From contig NZ_LRRH01000012.1 in assembly GCF_001646785.1 (NCBI RefSeq), forward strand, positions 1-64,000: a stretch of DNA of 64,000 nt. Reading direction: 5' to 3'. Each line of letters starts with the position of its first letter. Within the stretch, counting starts at the first letter, position 1. The position numbers and the translations under genes are program-made. The notes beneath the pieces were generated by a model, which was given only the letters and a program-made list of their open reading frames with translations, did not search any database and had not been told where the DNA came from. Positions 29,254 through 37,213 of the stretch are shown piece by piece. Source of the stretch: Rhodococcus phenolicus. Lineage in GTDB: Bacteria > Actinomycetota > Actinomycetes > Mycobacteriales > Mycobacteriaceae.

Positions 29254-29618
29254 GGCGCCCCTCGGCCCGACCCGGGGGCGAGCTCCTTCGCGGTCTCGTC
29301 GGCGGACACCGTGTCCTCGGCCGAGACCACGGGCCAGCCGCCCGCGGCGAGGTGCTCGGTGACCCGCTCGACGTCCTCCTCGGACGGGTCCTCGTGGAGG
29401 ACTCCCGCGATGATCTGCTTGAGCTGGTCGTAGTCGACGTGGCGATCGGGATGTTCGTGGGCGGTCGCGATGGACAGTTCCATCACCTGCGCGATCTCTT
29501 CGTCGGTCAGTCGCCGTCGAAGTACCGCGAGCAGTGCGAAGTGGTCCTTGGCCGGAATGCCTTCCGGGTAGCCGGCGCGCAGCCAGTCGAGGACCGAGCG
29601 GAGCGAATACTTGGACAC
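29250..29618 (-). CDS. DUF3349 protein (copy 2)
   Basis: 122 aa, paralog of the adjacent copy: VLDWLRAGYPEGIPAKDHFALLAVLRRRLTDEEI and VTEHLAAGGWPV line up with copy 1, and a 20-residue acidic tail follows. Tandem duplication is evident, diverged to roughly half identity by eye. First gene of the copy2-copy1-menE chain, GTG start. Function unknown. Confidence 0.86.
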   Translation of the reverse strand: MSKYSLRSVLDWLRAGYPEGIPAKDHFALLAVLRRRLTDEEIAQVMELSIATAHEHPDRHVDYDQLKQIIAGVLHEDPSEEDVERVTEHLAAGGWPVVSAEDTVSADETAKELAPGSGRGAP

Positions 29619-29641
29619 TGTGCTTCTTTCGTGGCGTGCGA

Positions 29642-29905
29642 TCAGAACAGGTTGATGCCGAAACTGCTGGACAGGAAGCCCGCAGTCAACAGCAGTATTC
29701 CCGCAATGATGGCAATTACAACCACCGCGAAGCAGACAGCTGCGCCGGCCATGCCGGCGGGGGTGGCCCGGGGGTTCTCCTCGGTGGTCCCCGCCGCCAG
29801 CGAACGCATGCCGAGCGCGAAAAGCGCAGGTAGGCCGGCTCCGAAGATCAATCCGACGAGGACGACCTGCCAGAGTGAGCTGAGGGTGTGGGTCAGGAGA
29901 TTCAC
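29642..29905 (-). CDS. Small two-helix membrane protein downstream of pitA
   Basis: 87 aa with helices near residues 10-33 and 52-80. GTG 29905 overlaps the pitA stop by 4 nt, so it is co-translated with the phosphate transporter, as Rv0544c is in mycobacteria. It may be an accessory subunit, but that is only positional. Confidence 0.78.
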   Translation of the reverse strand: MNLLTHTLSSLWQVVLVGLIFGAGLPALFALGMRSLAAGTTEENPRATPAGMAGAAVCFAVVVIAIIAGILLLTAGFLSSSFGINLF

Positions 29906-31113
29906 AGGCGTTCCTTCGAACCGGCCGCAGGTCGGGCGTCGGCGTCCGCCGGAGCGGCGGGGGTGCCCGGGGCGCTTCCGCCCGGCGCGCCGTCCCACTC
30001 GTCGGTGACGTTGGAGGCGTCGATCGGCTGCCTGCGCGAGCGCAGGTACATGAAGCCGGCCAGCGCGCACAGGATCGCGAAGACCACCAGGACGCCGGGC
30101 AGGCCGCCGATCACGTGGGCGATGCCCCAGCAGAGGGCGCCGACCAGTGCGGCGGACGGCAGCGTGATCAACCACGCCACTGCCATGCGGCCGGCGACAC
30201 CCCAGCGGACCTCCGCCGACTTCGTGCCGAGCCCGGTACCGAGGATCGAACCGGTCGCGACGTGCGTGGTCGACAGGGGCAGACCGAAGTGGCTGGACGT
30301 GAGGATGATGGCCGCCGACGACGACTCGGCCGCCATACCCTGCGGCGGCGAGATCTCCACCAGGCCCTTGCCGAGGGTGCGGATGATGCGCCAGCCCCCG
30401 AGATAGGTGCCCAGCGCGATGGCCACCGCGCAGGTGAATTTCACCCAGAAGGGCATCTCGGCGTCGGCGGTGATGCTGCCGTGCGCCACCAGCGCCAGGA
30501 AGATCACGCCCATCGTCTTCTGGGCGTCGTTGGTGCCGTGGGCCAGCGACACGAGCGATGCGGTGCCGACCTGACCGATCCGGAATCCGCGGGTCCGGTG
30601 ACCTTCGGGAAGATCGTGCGTGAGGCGATGCACGGACCACGTGCCGACCGTCGCGACGAGCGCCGCCACGACGGGGGCGAGCAGCGCGGGGATGATGACC
30701 TTGCCGAGCACGCCGTCCCAGACGACGCCGTGGATGCCGATCGCGGCGAGGGCCGCGCCGATCAGGCCGCCGAACAGTGCGTGCGAGGAGCTCGACGGCA
30801 GGCCGAACAGCCATGTGGCGAGGTTCCACAGGATGCCGCCGACGAGGCCGGCGAACACGATGGTGAGGAGTTCTTCACCACCGGTGCTGCCCAGATCGAC
30901 GACACCTTTCGCGACGGTCGCCGCGACCTCGACGGACAGGAAGGCACCCACGAGGTTCAGGACCGCGGAGAGAATGACCGCCACCTTCGGCTTCAGAGCG
31001 CCTGTGGCGATGGATGTGGCCATTGCGTTGCCGGTGTCGTGAAACCCGTTGGTGAAGTCGAATGCGAGGGCAGTGACGACCACTACCAGGAGGACAACAA
31101 GCTCAGCGGTCAC
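29902..31113 (-). CDS. pitA: Low-affinity inorganic phosphate transporter
   Basis: 403 aa, about ten membrane helices. The duplicated PiT signature is visible: FDFTNGFHDTGNAMATSIATGALKP-type N-half (TNGFHDTGNAMATS) and LAHGTNDAQKTMGVIFLA in the second half. It imports metal-phosphate with protons. GTG start. An 11-bp direct-repeat array lies 23-55 nt upstream. Confidence 0.95.
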   Translation of the reverse strand: MTAELVVLLVVVVTALAFDFTNGFHDTGNAMATSIATGALKPKVAVILSAVLNLVGAFLSVEVAATVAKGVVDLGSTGGEELLTIVFAGLVGGILWNLATWLFGLPSSSSHALFGGLIGAALAAIGIHGVVWDGVLGKVIIPALLAPVVAALVATVGTWSVHRLTHDLPEGHRTRGFRIGQVGTASLVSLAHGTNDAQKTMGVIFLALVAHGSITADAEMPFWVKFTCAVAIALGTYLGGWRIIRTLGKGLVEISPPQGMAAESSSAAIILTSSHFGLPLSTTHVATGSILGTGLGTKSAEVRWGVAGRMAVAWLITLPSAALVGALCWGIAHVIGGLPGVLVVFAILCALAGFMYLRSRRQPIDASNVTDEWDGAPGGSAPGTPAAPADADARPAAGSKERL

Positions 31114-31135
31114 ATCTCAAGATTGTGCGGTAGCG

Positions 31136-31168
31136 GGGAGGTAAAAGTACAGCGAACGTCTTGTGAAC
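31136..31168 (-). promoter_or_regulatory. PHO-box-like direct repeats upstream of pitA
   Basis: On the minus strand three consecutive 11-nt units read GTTCACAAGAC, GTTCGCTGTAC and TTTTACCTCCC. The first two match the GTTCAC-type 11-bp direct repeat bound by PhoP in Streptomyces; the third is weak. A -10-like TACTTT (31149-31144) lies across units 2 and 3 with no good -35, as expected if an activator or repressor binds there. Confidence 0.5.
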
Positions 31169-31305
31169 CTGGAGTGTTTCCCAGCCGTTACGCGAGGTCG
31201 CGGCGCAGCGCGGCCCGCAGCGTGTGGGGGGAGTCACTCGAAGCGGCGATGTGATGGCTGTCTCGTTCGACGCCGGCGACGTTCGGTGTGTGCGGCCGGT
31301 CCCAT

Positions 31306-31686
31306 CTAACGGGTGTCGCGCCGGATCGGGTGGTCCGGGGGGATCTGCACCAGCACGACGGGGATGCCGTCCGGATCGGCGATCCACAGCTCGTGCAGAC
31401 CCCACGGCTCCTGCCGGGCGTCCCGCACGATCTCGATCCCCGCGACGACCAGCTCGGCCTCGGCGCTGTACACATCCCGCACCTGCAGCCAGAGAGCGCC
31501 GGGGAAGCGGATCGGTTCGTCGCTTCCGCCGTGCGCCGCGATCTCGATCAATCCCTGACCGGCGAAGAACACCGTGCCGCCCGGGTACTCGCGGGCAATC
31601 GCCAGGCCCAGCGTCGTTCCGTAGAACTCGAGCGCTGCGTCGTAGTCGCGCGGACGCAGGATCGTCCGGCTGCTCAGCACCTCCAC
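31306..31686 (-). CDS. VOC (glyoxalase/bleomycin resistance) superfamily protein
   Basis: 126 aa. One vicinal-oxygen-chelate unit: RDYDAALEFYGTTLGLAIARE, GGTVFFAG, and EPWGLHELWIADPDGIPVVLVQ, which supplies the C-terminal metal Glu/Asp region. Could be a dioxygenase, epimerase or binding protein. Similar position to Rv0546c. GTG start. Confidence 0.82.
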   Translation of the reverse strand: MEVLSSRTILRPRDYDAALEFYGTTLGLAIAREYPGGTVFFAGQGLIEIAAHGGSDEPIRFPGALWLQVRDVYSAEAELVVAGIEIVRDARQEPWGLHELWIADPDGIPVVLVQIPPDHPIRRDTR

Positions 31687-31702
31687 GTCCGGTTTCCTTC
31701 CC

Positions 31703-32149
31703 TCACTCGTTCGAGCCGGGCCGCGCTTCGTGACCGCGCCGGCCGTGGGTTCGCCGCTCCTCTTTCATCTCGGCCTCGAACAGGTGCCGGCGACCGTCGA
31801 CGAGCTTGCTGCGCACGTCCGCATCCAGGGCCCGGAGCTCGGACCAGTAGCCGTCGTCGAACTCCTCGACGAGCTGGAAACTCCACCGTCCTTCGGCGAT
31901 GTTGCGGCCGACCATTTCGGTCCGGACCCGCTGAGCGAGTTCCGGATGGCCCGCCGCGTCGAGAAGATCGGCGGCGTCCCCGGCCTGGAGATCGCCGCGG
32001 CCCATCAGCTGATGGAACGCATAGAGATGGCCACGGGCCTGCTCGACCGTCTCGAGCGCCTCGGACAGCTTGCCGACGGCCTCGATCGTCGCGTCGTCGA
32101 CACCGTCCGGGCGGGTGTGCTCCGGGGCCGGATGATCGCGATCGGTCAT
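31703..32149 (-). CDS. Conserved hypothetical protein, 148 aa
   Basis: A helical soluble protein. The core VGKLSEALETVEQARGHLYAFHQLMGRGDLQ and RWSFQLVEEFDDGYW looks like an uncharacterized actinobacterial family; the C-terminus is very basic (RRTHGRRGHEARPG). ATG 32149 was chosen over a GTG 14 codons upstream. Between the VOC gene and menB, same strand. No function assigned. Confidence 0.7.
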   Translation of the reverse strand: MTDRDHPAPEHTRPDGVDDATIEAVGKLSEALETVEQARGHLYAFHQLMGRGDLQAGDAADLLDAAGHPELAQRVRTEMVGRNIAEGRWSFQLVEEFDDGYWSELRALDADVRSKLVDGRRHLFEAEMKEERRTHGRRGHEARPGSNE

Positions 32150-32227
32150 GGTCCACAGTGTGCCGGACCGGACGGGCCGCGACTGTTCCAACGAACGAAA
32201 CGACAGCCCGGGACCGGGTGCGAACTG

Positions 32228-33121
32228 CTAGAAGTACCAGGGGAACGGCGACCAGTCCGGGTCGCGCTTCTCCAGGAAGCTGTCGCGGCCTTCGACGGCT
32301 TCGTCCGTCATGTACGCGAGGCGCGTGGCCTCCCCGGCGAACAGTTGCTGGCCGACGAGCCCGTCGTCCTGCAGGTTGAACGCGTACTTGAGCATGCGCT
32401 GCGCCTGCGGGGACTTGCCGTTGATCTTCGCCGCCCACTCCAGCGCGACGTTCTCGAGTTCGTCGTGGTCGACGACCCGGTTCACGGCACCCATCCGGTG
32501 CATCTCCTCGGCGGTGTAGGTGTCGCCGAGGAAGAAGATCTCGCGGGCGAACTTCTGCCCGACCATCTTCGCGAGGTAGGCGCTGCCGTAGCCGCCGTCG
32601 AAGCTGCCCACGTCGGCGTCGGTCTGCTTGAACCGGGCATGTTCACGCGAGGCGAGGGTCAGGTCGCACGTGACGTGCAGGCTGTGCCCACCACCGGCGG
32701 CCCAGCCGTTGACGAGCGCGATCACGACCTTCGGCATGAACCGGATCAGCCGCTGTACCTCGAGGATGTGCAGCCGCCCGGCGCGCGCCTTGTCCACGGT
32801 GTCGGCGGTCTCGCCGCTCGCGTACTGGTAACCGCTGCGGCCGCGGATGCGCTGGTCGCCGCCGGAGCAGAACGCCCAGCCGCCGTCCTTCGGGCTCGGG
32901 CCGTTGCCGGTGAGCAGCACCGCACCCACATCCGACGTCATCCGCGCGTGATCGAGCGTGCGATACAGCTCGTCCACGGTGTGCGGGCGAAACGCGTTGC
33001 GCACCTCGGGCCGGTCGAACGCGACACGGACCGTGCCCTGCGTGACGTGCCGGTGGTACGTGATGTCGGTGAGGTTCTCGAATCCGGGAACGGGGCGCCA
33101 CAGCTCAGGATTGAAGGTCAC
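32228..33121 (-). CDS. menB: 1,4-dihydroxy-2-naphthoyl-CoA synthase
   Basis: 297 aa, crotonase superfamily. DRPEVRNAFRPHTVDELYRTLDHAR, FCSGGDQRIRG (oxyanion loop), and GGGHSLHVTCDLTLAS are typical of MenB, as is SFDGGYGSAYLAKMVGQKFAREIFFLG. It closes the second ring of DHNA-CoA from OSB-CoA. GTG start; divergent from the thioesterase gene. Confidence 0.96.
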   Translation of the reverse strand: MTFNPELWRPVPGFENLTDITYHRHVTQGTVRVAFDRPEVRNAFRPHTVDELYRTLDHARMTSDVGAVLLTGNGPSPKDGGWAFCSGGDQRIRGRSGYQYASGETADTVDKARAGRLHILEVQRLIRFMPKVVIALVNGWAAGGGHSLHVTCDLTLASREHARFKQTDADVGSFDGGYGSAYLAKMVGQKFAREIFFLGDTYTAEEMHRMGAVNRVVDHDELENVALEWAAKINGKSPQAQRMLKYAFNLQDDGLVGQQLFAGEATRLAYMTDEAVEGRDSFLEKRDPDWSPFPWYF

Positions 33122-33184
33122 GTCGCCACCTTAGAGGGTGGGTTCGACACGACCGGATCGTCAGCGGCCGATAACGTGCTGGGT

Positions 33185-33823
33185 ATGAGTGAACAAACGG
33201 ATCGGTCGGTAGACGCGGAGCACGAACACCACGGTGGTTTCCCCGTGTACACCCCCGTCAAGGCGGGGCCGAACTACGGCCGGTTCGTGGAAGCCCTGCG
33301 TCGCCTGCAGGACCTCGCGGTCTCGACCGACCCGCCGGAAGACGTGGTCGATCAGGCGATCGTGCAGGCCGAGGCGCTCGGCGACCTTCTCGAGCCGCAC
33401 CAGGTTCGCGAGGGCAAGTCGCCGGCCGGGTTCAATCCCGACCTGCCCGGCCGCGGCAGCCTGCTGCAGCCGCCGTGGCTGATCGAGAAGTTCGACGCCG
33501 ACGGGGTCCGTGAACGCGGCACGTTCCGGTTGTTCCATCGCGGCGGCAACAACGCCGTGCACGGCGGCACCATCCCGCTGCTGTTCGACGACCTGTTCGG
33601 CATGATCGTGCACGCTTCCGGGCATCCCATCGCCCGTACCGGCTACCTGCACATCAACTACCGCAAGATCACTCCGATCGGCACCGAACTCGTCGTCGAG
33701 GGCCGGGTCGATCGGGTGGAAGGCCGCAAGATCTTCTGCTCGGCGGAGCTGCGCACCCCCGACGGCACCCTGCTGTGCGACTGCGAAGCGCTCATGATCC
33801 AGTTGCTGCCCGGCCAGCCGTGA
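33185..33823 (+). CDS. PaaI-type hotdog thioesterase, candidate DHNA-CoA hydrolase
   Basis: 212 aa. The hotdog core begins near residue 95; NNAVHGGTIPLLFDDLFG (residues 122-139) is the HGG motif with an acidic residue at 135-136, typical of PaaI-like acyl-CoA thioesterases. An extra N-terminal region of about 90 residues precedes it. It diverges from menB and overlaps menC by 4 nt, so hydrolysis of DHNA-CoA (the MenI step) is a reasonable inference. TAACGT seven bases before ATG suggests a leaderless mRNA. Confidence 0.8.
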   Translation: MSEQTDRSVDAEHEHHGGFPVYTPVKAGPNYGRFVEALRRLQDLAVSTDPPEDVVDQAIVQAEALGDLLEPHQVREGKSPAGFNPDLPGRGSLLQPPWLIEKFDADGVRERGTFRLFHRGGNNAVHGGTIPLLFDDLFGMIVHASGHPIARTGYLHINYRKITPIGTELVVEGRVDRVEGRKIFCSAELRTPDGTLLCDCEALMIQLLPGQP

Positions 33824-34803
33824 CCGACCCGGTACTGCCCCCGCTCGACGACGTCCTCGCCGGCGCGGTCGTCGTGTCGCTGCCGATGCGGGTCCGGTTC
33901 CGGGGGATCACCACCCGCGAGGTCGTCCTGATCCAGGGCCCGGCCGGCTGGGGTGAGTTCGGCCCCTTCCCGGAATACGGGGACGACGAGGCCGCGCACT
34001 GGCTGCATTCGGCGATCGAATCCGCCTGGCTCGGGGATCCCGCGCCGCAGCGGGCGGCGGTACCGGTCAATGCGACCGTCCCCGCCGTCGACCCGGACCG
34101 CGTGCCCGAGATCCTCGCGCGGTTCCCCGGAGCACGTACCGCGAAGGTGAAGGTCGCCGAGAAGGGGCAGGATCTCGCACAGGACCTCGCGCGGGTGCGG
34201 GCGGTCCGTGAGCTGATCGACAATGTGCGCGTCGACGCGAACGGCGGCTGGACGGTCGACGAAGCGGTCACTGCGCTGACCGCCCTCACCGTCGACGCTC
34301 CGCTCGAGTACGCGGAGCAGCCGTGCGCGACCGTGCCCGAGCTCGTCGAGGTACGACGCCGGCTGCCAGGAGTCCCGGTCGCCGCGGACGAGAGCATCCG
34401 GCGCGCCGAGGACCCCCTGCGTGTGGTGCGGGCCGGTGGAGCCGACGTGGCTGTGGTGAAGGTTGCACCGCTCGGTGGCGCCGCGCGGCTGCTGGCCCTC
34501 GCCGGAGAACTGGCCGAGCACGGCGTGCCCGTCGTGGTGTCGAGCGCGCTCGATTCGGCTGTCGGGATGGGCTCGGGTCTGGCCGCCGCGGCGGCGTTGC
34601 CCGACCTGCCGTACGCCTGTGGCCTGGGCACGGGTGGTTTCTTCACCGTCGACGTGGCACCGGGACGGGCGATGAGCGACGGGATGGTCCCGGTCGGTCC
34701 GATCACCCCGGATCCGGCCCGTCTGGCCGAACTGGCCGCTCCCGGCGAGCGGGTCCGGTGGTGGACGGAGCGGCTCCGGCGGTGCCACGCCCTGCTCCGC
34801 TGA
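33820..34803 (+). CDS. menC: o-Succinylbenzoate synthase
   Basis: 327 aa, enolase superfamily. The Lys pair lies in RTAKVKVAEKG, metal ligands in VDANGGW, EQP and ADES, and a second catalytic Lys in VAVVKVAPLGG. It dehydrates SHCHC to o-succinylbenzoate. GTG 33820 overlaps the thioesterase stop; the upstream in-frame start lies inside that gene. Confidence 0.94.
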   Translation: MTDPVLPPLDDVLAGAVVVSLPMRVRFRGITTREVVLIQGPAGWGEFGPFPEYGDDEAAHWLHSAIESAWLGDPAPQRAAVPVNATVPAVDPDRVPEILARFPGARTAKVKVAEKGQDLAQDLARVRAVRELIDNVRVDANGGWTVDEAVTALTALTVDAPLEYAEQPCATVPELVEVRRRLPGVPVAADESIRRAEDPLRVVRAGGADVAVVKVAPLGGAARLLALAGELAEHGVPVVVSSALDSAVGMGSGLAAAAALPDLPYACGLGTGGFFTVDVAPGRAMSDGMVPVGPITPDPARLAELAAPGERVRWWTERLRRCHALLR

Positions 34804-34887
34804 CTCGGGGTATGGCGGCGCCGTCGCGTCGTATATCGTTCGGGCGTCCCAATCGTCACACAAGTCCCATGTATGGAGGCAGTGAAA

Positions 34888-35328
34888 GTGGTTGCAGCTC
34901 TGGGTGATGCTCTGCTCGGCGCCGACAAGTTCCCGGCAGTCGTCACCGACGTCGAGGCTTTGATCGATGCCGAGGTCTCGGACAAGAAGGGCGCCTCGGG
35001 TCTCGCCCTCAAGGGCGGATACTCCGCGGTGAAGAAGGTCGGACCGTCGATCGTGCCGGGCGCGGTCGAGGGGCTGCTGCCCGAGTTCGTCGAGAAGATC
35101 CAGCCGTTCTGGCAGGAATTCGGCGGCAACGGATCGTTCGCCGACTTCCTCGTCGCTCGCGAGGACCAGGTCGCCGACGCGCTCCTGGGTGTGACGGACG
35201 AGCGCATCGCCGGGTCGTCGAAGTCCGCCGTCAAGAAGGTGTACGACACGCTGCGTCCGTCGGCGAAGAAGCACGTCGCCGAGGCGCTTCCCCGCCTGGG
35301 CGAGCTCATCCAGAAGCACGCCGGCTGA
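34888..35328 (+). CDS. DUF6918-type conserved hypothetical protein
   Basis: About 146 aa, alpha-helical with a charged composition (VTDVEALIDAEVSDKKGASGLALKGGYSAVKKV, quoted in part: KGGYSAVKKVGPSIVPGAV). Resembles a family of small actinobacterial proteins of unknown function. ATG 34873 and GTG 34882 are in frame, but GGAGG at 34875-34879 is spaced eight bases before GTG 34888, which is the better start. TATCGT at 34834 may be its -10. Confidence 0.75.
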   Translation: MVAALGDALLGADKFPAVVTDVEALIDAEVSDKKGASGLALKGGYSAVKKVGPSIVPGAVEGLLPEFVEKIQPFWQEFGGNGSFADFLVAREDQVADALLGVTDERIAGSSKSAVKKVYDTLRPSAKKHVAEALPRLGELIQKHAG

Positions 35329-35340
35329 GCTGAGCAGTAG

Positions 35341-35383
35341 ATGCCTTTCCGGCTTCGGAACGGGGACCGGTCCGGGAAGGCAT
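35341..35383. terminator. Bidirectional hairpin between convergent genes
   Basis: ATGCCTT (35341-35347) pairs with AAGGCAT (35377-35383), extended by three more pairs including one wobble, around a GC-rich loop. No T tract. It separates the DUF6918 gene from the siderophore-interacting protein gene, both ending here. Confidence 0.55.
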
Positions 35384-35399
35384 CACCACTCGCCGCCGC

Positions 35400-36257
35400 T
35401 CAGTAGGCGGCGGCCCCGTAATTCCAGTACCCGGTGAAGGACACCGACGACTTCGGCAGGCCGCGCTCGCGCACCAGGTGCCGTCGCACCCCGGTGACCA
35501 GGCCCGATTCGCCGGCCAGGAAGACATAGCCGGGTTCGTCCGGCAGAACCGCTGCCCGCACCGCCTCGGTCACCGCTGTATCGGGTCGCAGGTCCGGGTC
35601 CGACCGCACGACCGGGTGCACCCGCACGCCGGGCCCGGTCCGCAACTCCTGCGCGGTGACGTCGTCCGGATCGGCCACCTCCACGAAGACCTCGACCGGC
35701 CGGCCGAACTCCATCGAATCCAGAATCCCGGCCAGCGCGGGCAGGGCGCTCTCGTCGCCGACGAGAAGCTGCCACCGCGCGTCCGGGAACGGCTGATAGA
35801 TGATGCCCTCGTCGAGCAATCCCAGCTCCTCGCCGGGCCGAACGGTGTCGGCCCACACCGACGCCGGACCCAGGTCGCCGTGGGAGGCGAAATCGATGTC
35901 GATCTCCGCGGTGTCCCCGAACCGTCCCGCGCCGGCCGGCCGGTAGCGGCGGATCGTGTAGTTGCGCAGCAACGGCCGGATGTCGTCGGGCATGGCCTGG
36001 AGTTGCGGCCACCACTGGTCGTCGGCCGCGGTCGGCAGGTGGAGTTCGCTCTGCCCGGTCTCCGGGAACAGCATGCGAAACCAGTGGTCGAAACCCATGG
36101 GGGCGATGCTCGACAGGCGTTCTCCGCCCACGGTGACGCGGACGAACGAGGGACTGATCCGCTCGGAAGCCAGTACCCGCGCCCGCACGAGTTCGCGCGT
36201 GACGGGTTTGAGGAACTTCGTCGTCCTGCGTGTCGCGGTCCGGGCTTGCTCGGCCAT
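35400..36257 (-). CDS. Siderophore-interacting protein (FAD/NAD(P)H ferric reductase family)
   Basis: 285 aa, SIP family. FVRVTVGGERL, RNYTIRRYRPAG (flavin-binding RxYT), ASHGDLGPASVWAD, LLVGDESALPALAGIL, and the terminal SVSFTGYWNYG are characteristic. It likely reduces ferric siderophore to release iron in the cytosol. ATG 36257 was chosen because AGGAGG lies five bases before; GTG 36263 overlaps that RBS. No siderophore genes adjoin. Confidence 0.9.
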   Translation of the reverse strand: MAEQARTATRRTTKFLKPVTRELVRARVLASERISPSFVRVTVGGERLSSIAPMGFDHWFRMLFPETGQSELHLPTAADDQWWPQLQAMPDDIRPLLRNYTIRRYRPAGAGRFGDTAEIDIDFASHGDLGPASVWADTVRPGEELGLLDEGIIYQPFPDARWQLLVGDESALPALAGILDSMEFGRPVEVFVEVADPDDVTAQELRTGPGVRVHPVVRSDPDLRPDTAVTEAVRAAVLPDEPGYVFLAGESGLVTGVRRHLVRERGLPKSSVSFTGYWNYGAAAY

Positions 36258-36263
36258 GCCCAC

Positions 36264-36520
36264 CTCCTGAGGTCAGCCGACCCTAACTCACAGGCGTGGA
36301 CGGCCGCGCGGGTGCACGGCTGCGGCACCGCGGCGCACGCGAACGCTGTGGCGAGGGCGCTCCACCGTTCGGGGAGAAGGTCGAGCAGGCCGTATCCGCC
36401 GATCCCGCCGACGAATCGGAGCAGTCGCGACAGCTCGCCCCGCCCGGCAGGCCCGCGAAGACCGCGAGCACTCCGAGTTCGACGCGATTGTCCACGACGA
36501 GCAGTGTGCCGGCGGGACGA
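36264..36520. other. Intergenic, with gene-like but undefined minus-strand frame
   Basis: No annotated gene. On the minus strand one frame reads GELSRLLRFVGGIGGYGLLDLLPERW, which looks protein-like but has no ATG, GTG or TTG in frame, and a neighbouring frame begins with GTG GAC AAT. A frameshifted remnant of a small gene is possible. Confidence 0.25.
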
Positions 36521-37111
36521 TCAGATCTCCGGACGATCGAGGCGGCGGACCTGGGGTGTCAGCCCCCATTCGGTGCGCCCGAGACGACTGGCCGGGGCGA
36601 GCGCCGCGAAATCGGGTGCTCCGTCGTCGGCGAGCACGTCCGGACGCACCGTGACCGCCACGACGTCACCCATCACCACGAAGGAGTCGCCGATCTCGAT
36701 GACCCGGTGCAGCGTGCACTCGATCGACGCGGGGGATTCGGCGACCCGGGGTGGATGCACCCGTTCGCTGCCCTCGGTCCGCAGGCCCACCCGAGCGAAC
36801 TCGTCCACGTCGTGCGCGAATCCCGCCGATGTCGCGTTGACCTGTTCCATCAGCGGCACGGTGGCGATGTTGATCACGAACTCGCCGGTCTCCTCGATGT
36901 TGCGGAGACTGTCCTTGCGGCCCACCGACGTGAACTGCACGACGGGCGGCGCCGTGCTGGCGACGGTGAAGAAACTGTAGGGCGCGACGTTGGGCACACC
37001 GAGCGCCGAGACCGTCGATACCCACGCGATGGGACGCGGCACGACGGTTGCGGTGAGGAGCCGGTAGAAGCGTCCGGCGCTGAGCTCGGCGGGATCGAAG
37101 ACTGTGCGCAT
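36521..37111 (-). CDS. Flavin reductase family (DIM6/NTAB-like) protein
   Basis: 196 aa. FYRLLTATVVPRPIAWVSTV and NVAPYSFFTVASTAPPVVQF are the FMN-binding split-barrel signature, followed by DSLRNIEETGEFVINI. Likely an FMN-binding oxidoreductase or reductase component; partner unknown. ATG 37111; the frame runs upstream antisense to menD but only this part shows the family. Divergent from menD. Confidence 0.86.
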   Translation of the reverse strand: MRTVFDPAELSAGRFYRLLTATVVPRPIAWVSTVSALGVPNVAPYSFFTVASTAPPVVQFTSVGRKDSLRNIEETGEFVINIATVPLMEQVNATSAGFAHDVDEFARVGLRTEGSERVHPPRVAESPASIECTLHRVIEIGDSFVVMGDVVAVTVRPDVLADDGAPDFAALAPASRLGRTEWGLTPQVRRLDRPEI

Positions 37112-37213
37112 GCCCTCATTCTCACCGCGCAGCCCGCAGGGTTCCCGCCGTGACACCCACGATCGGCCGGGGGAGCGGCGCTCGGCGCCGGACCCCGAAC
37201 TACGCTGGACGCC

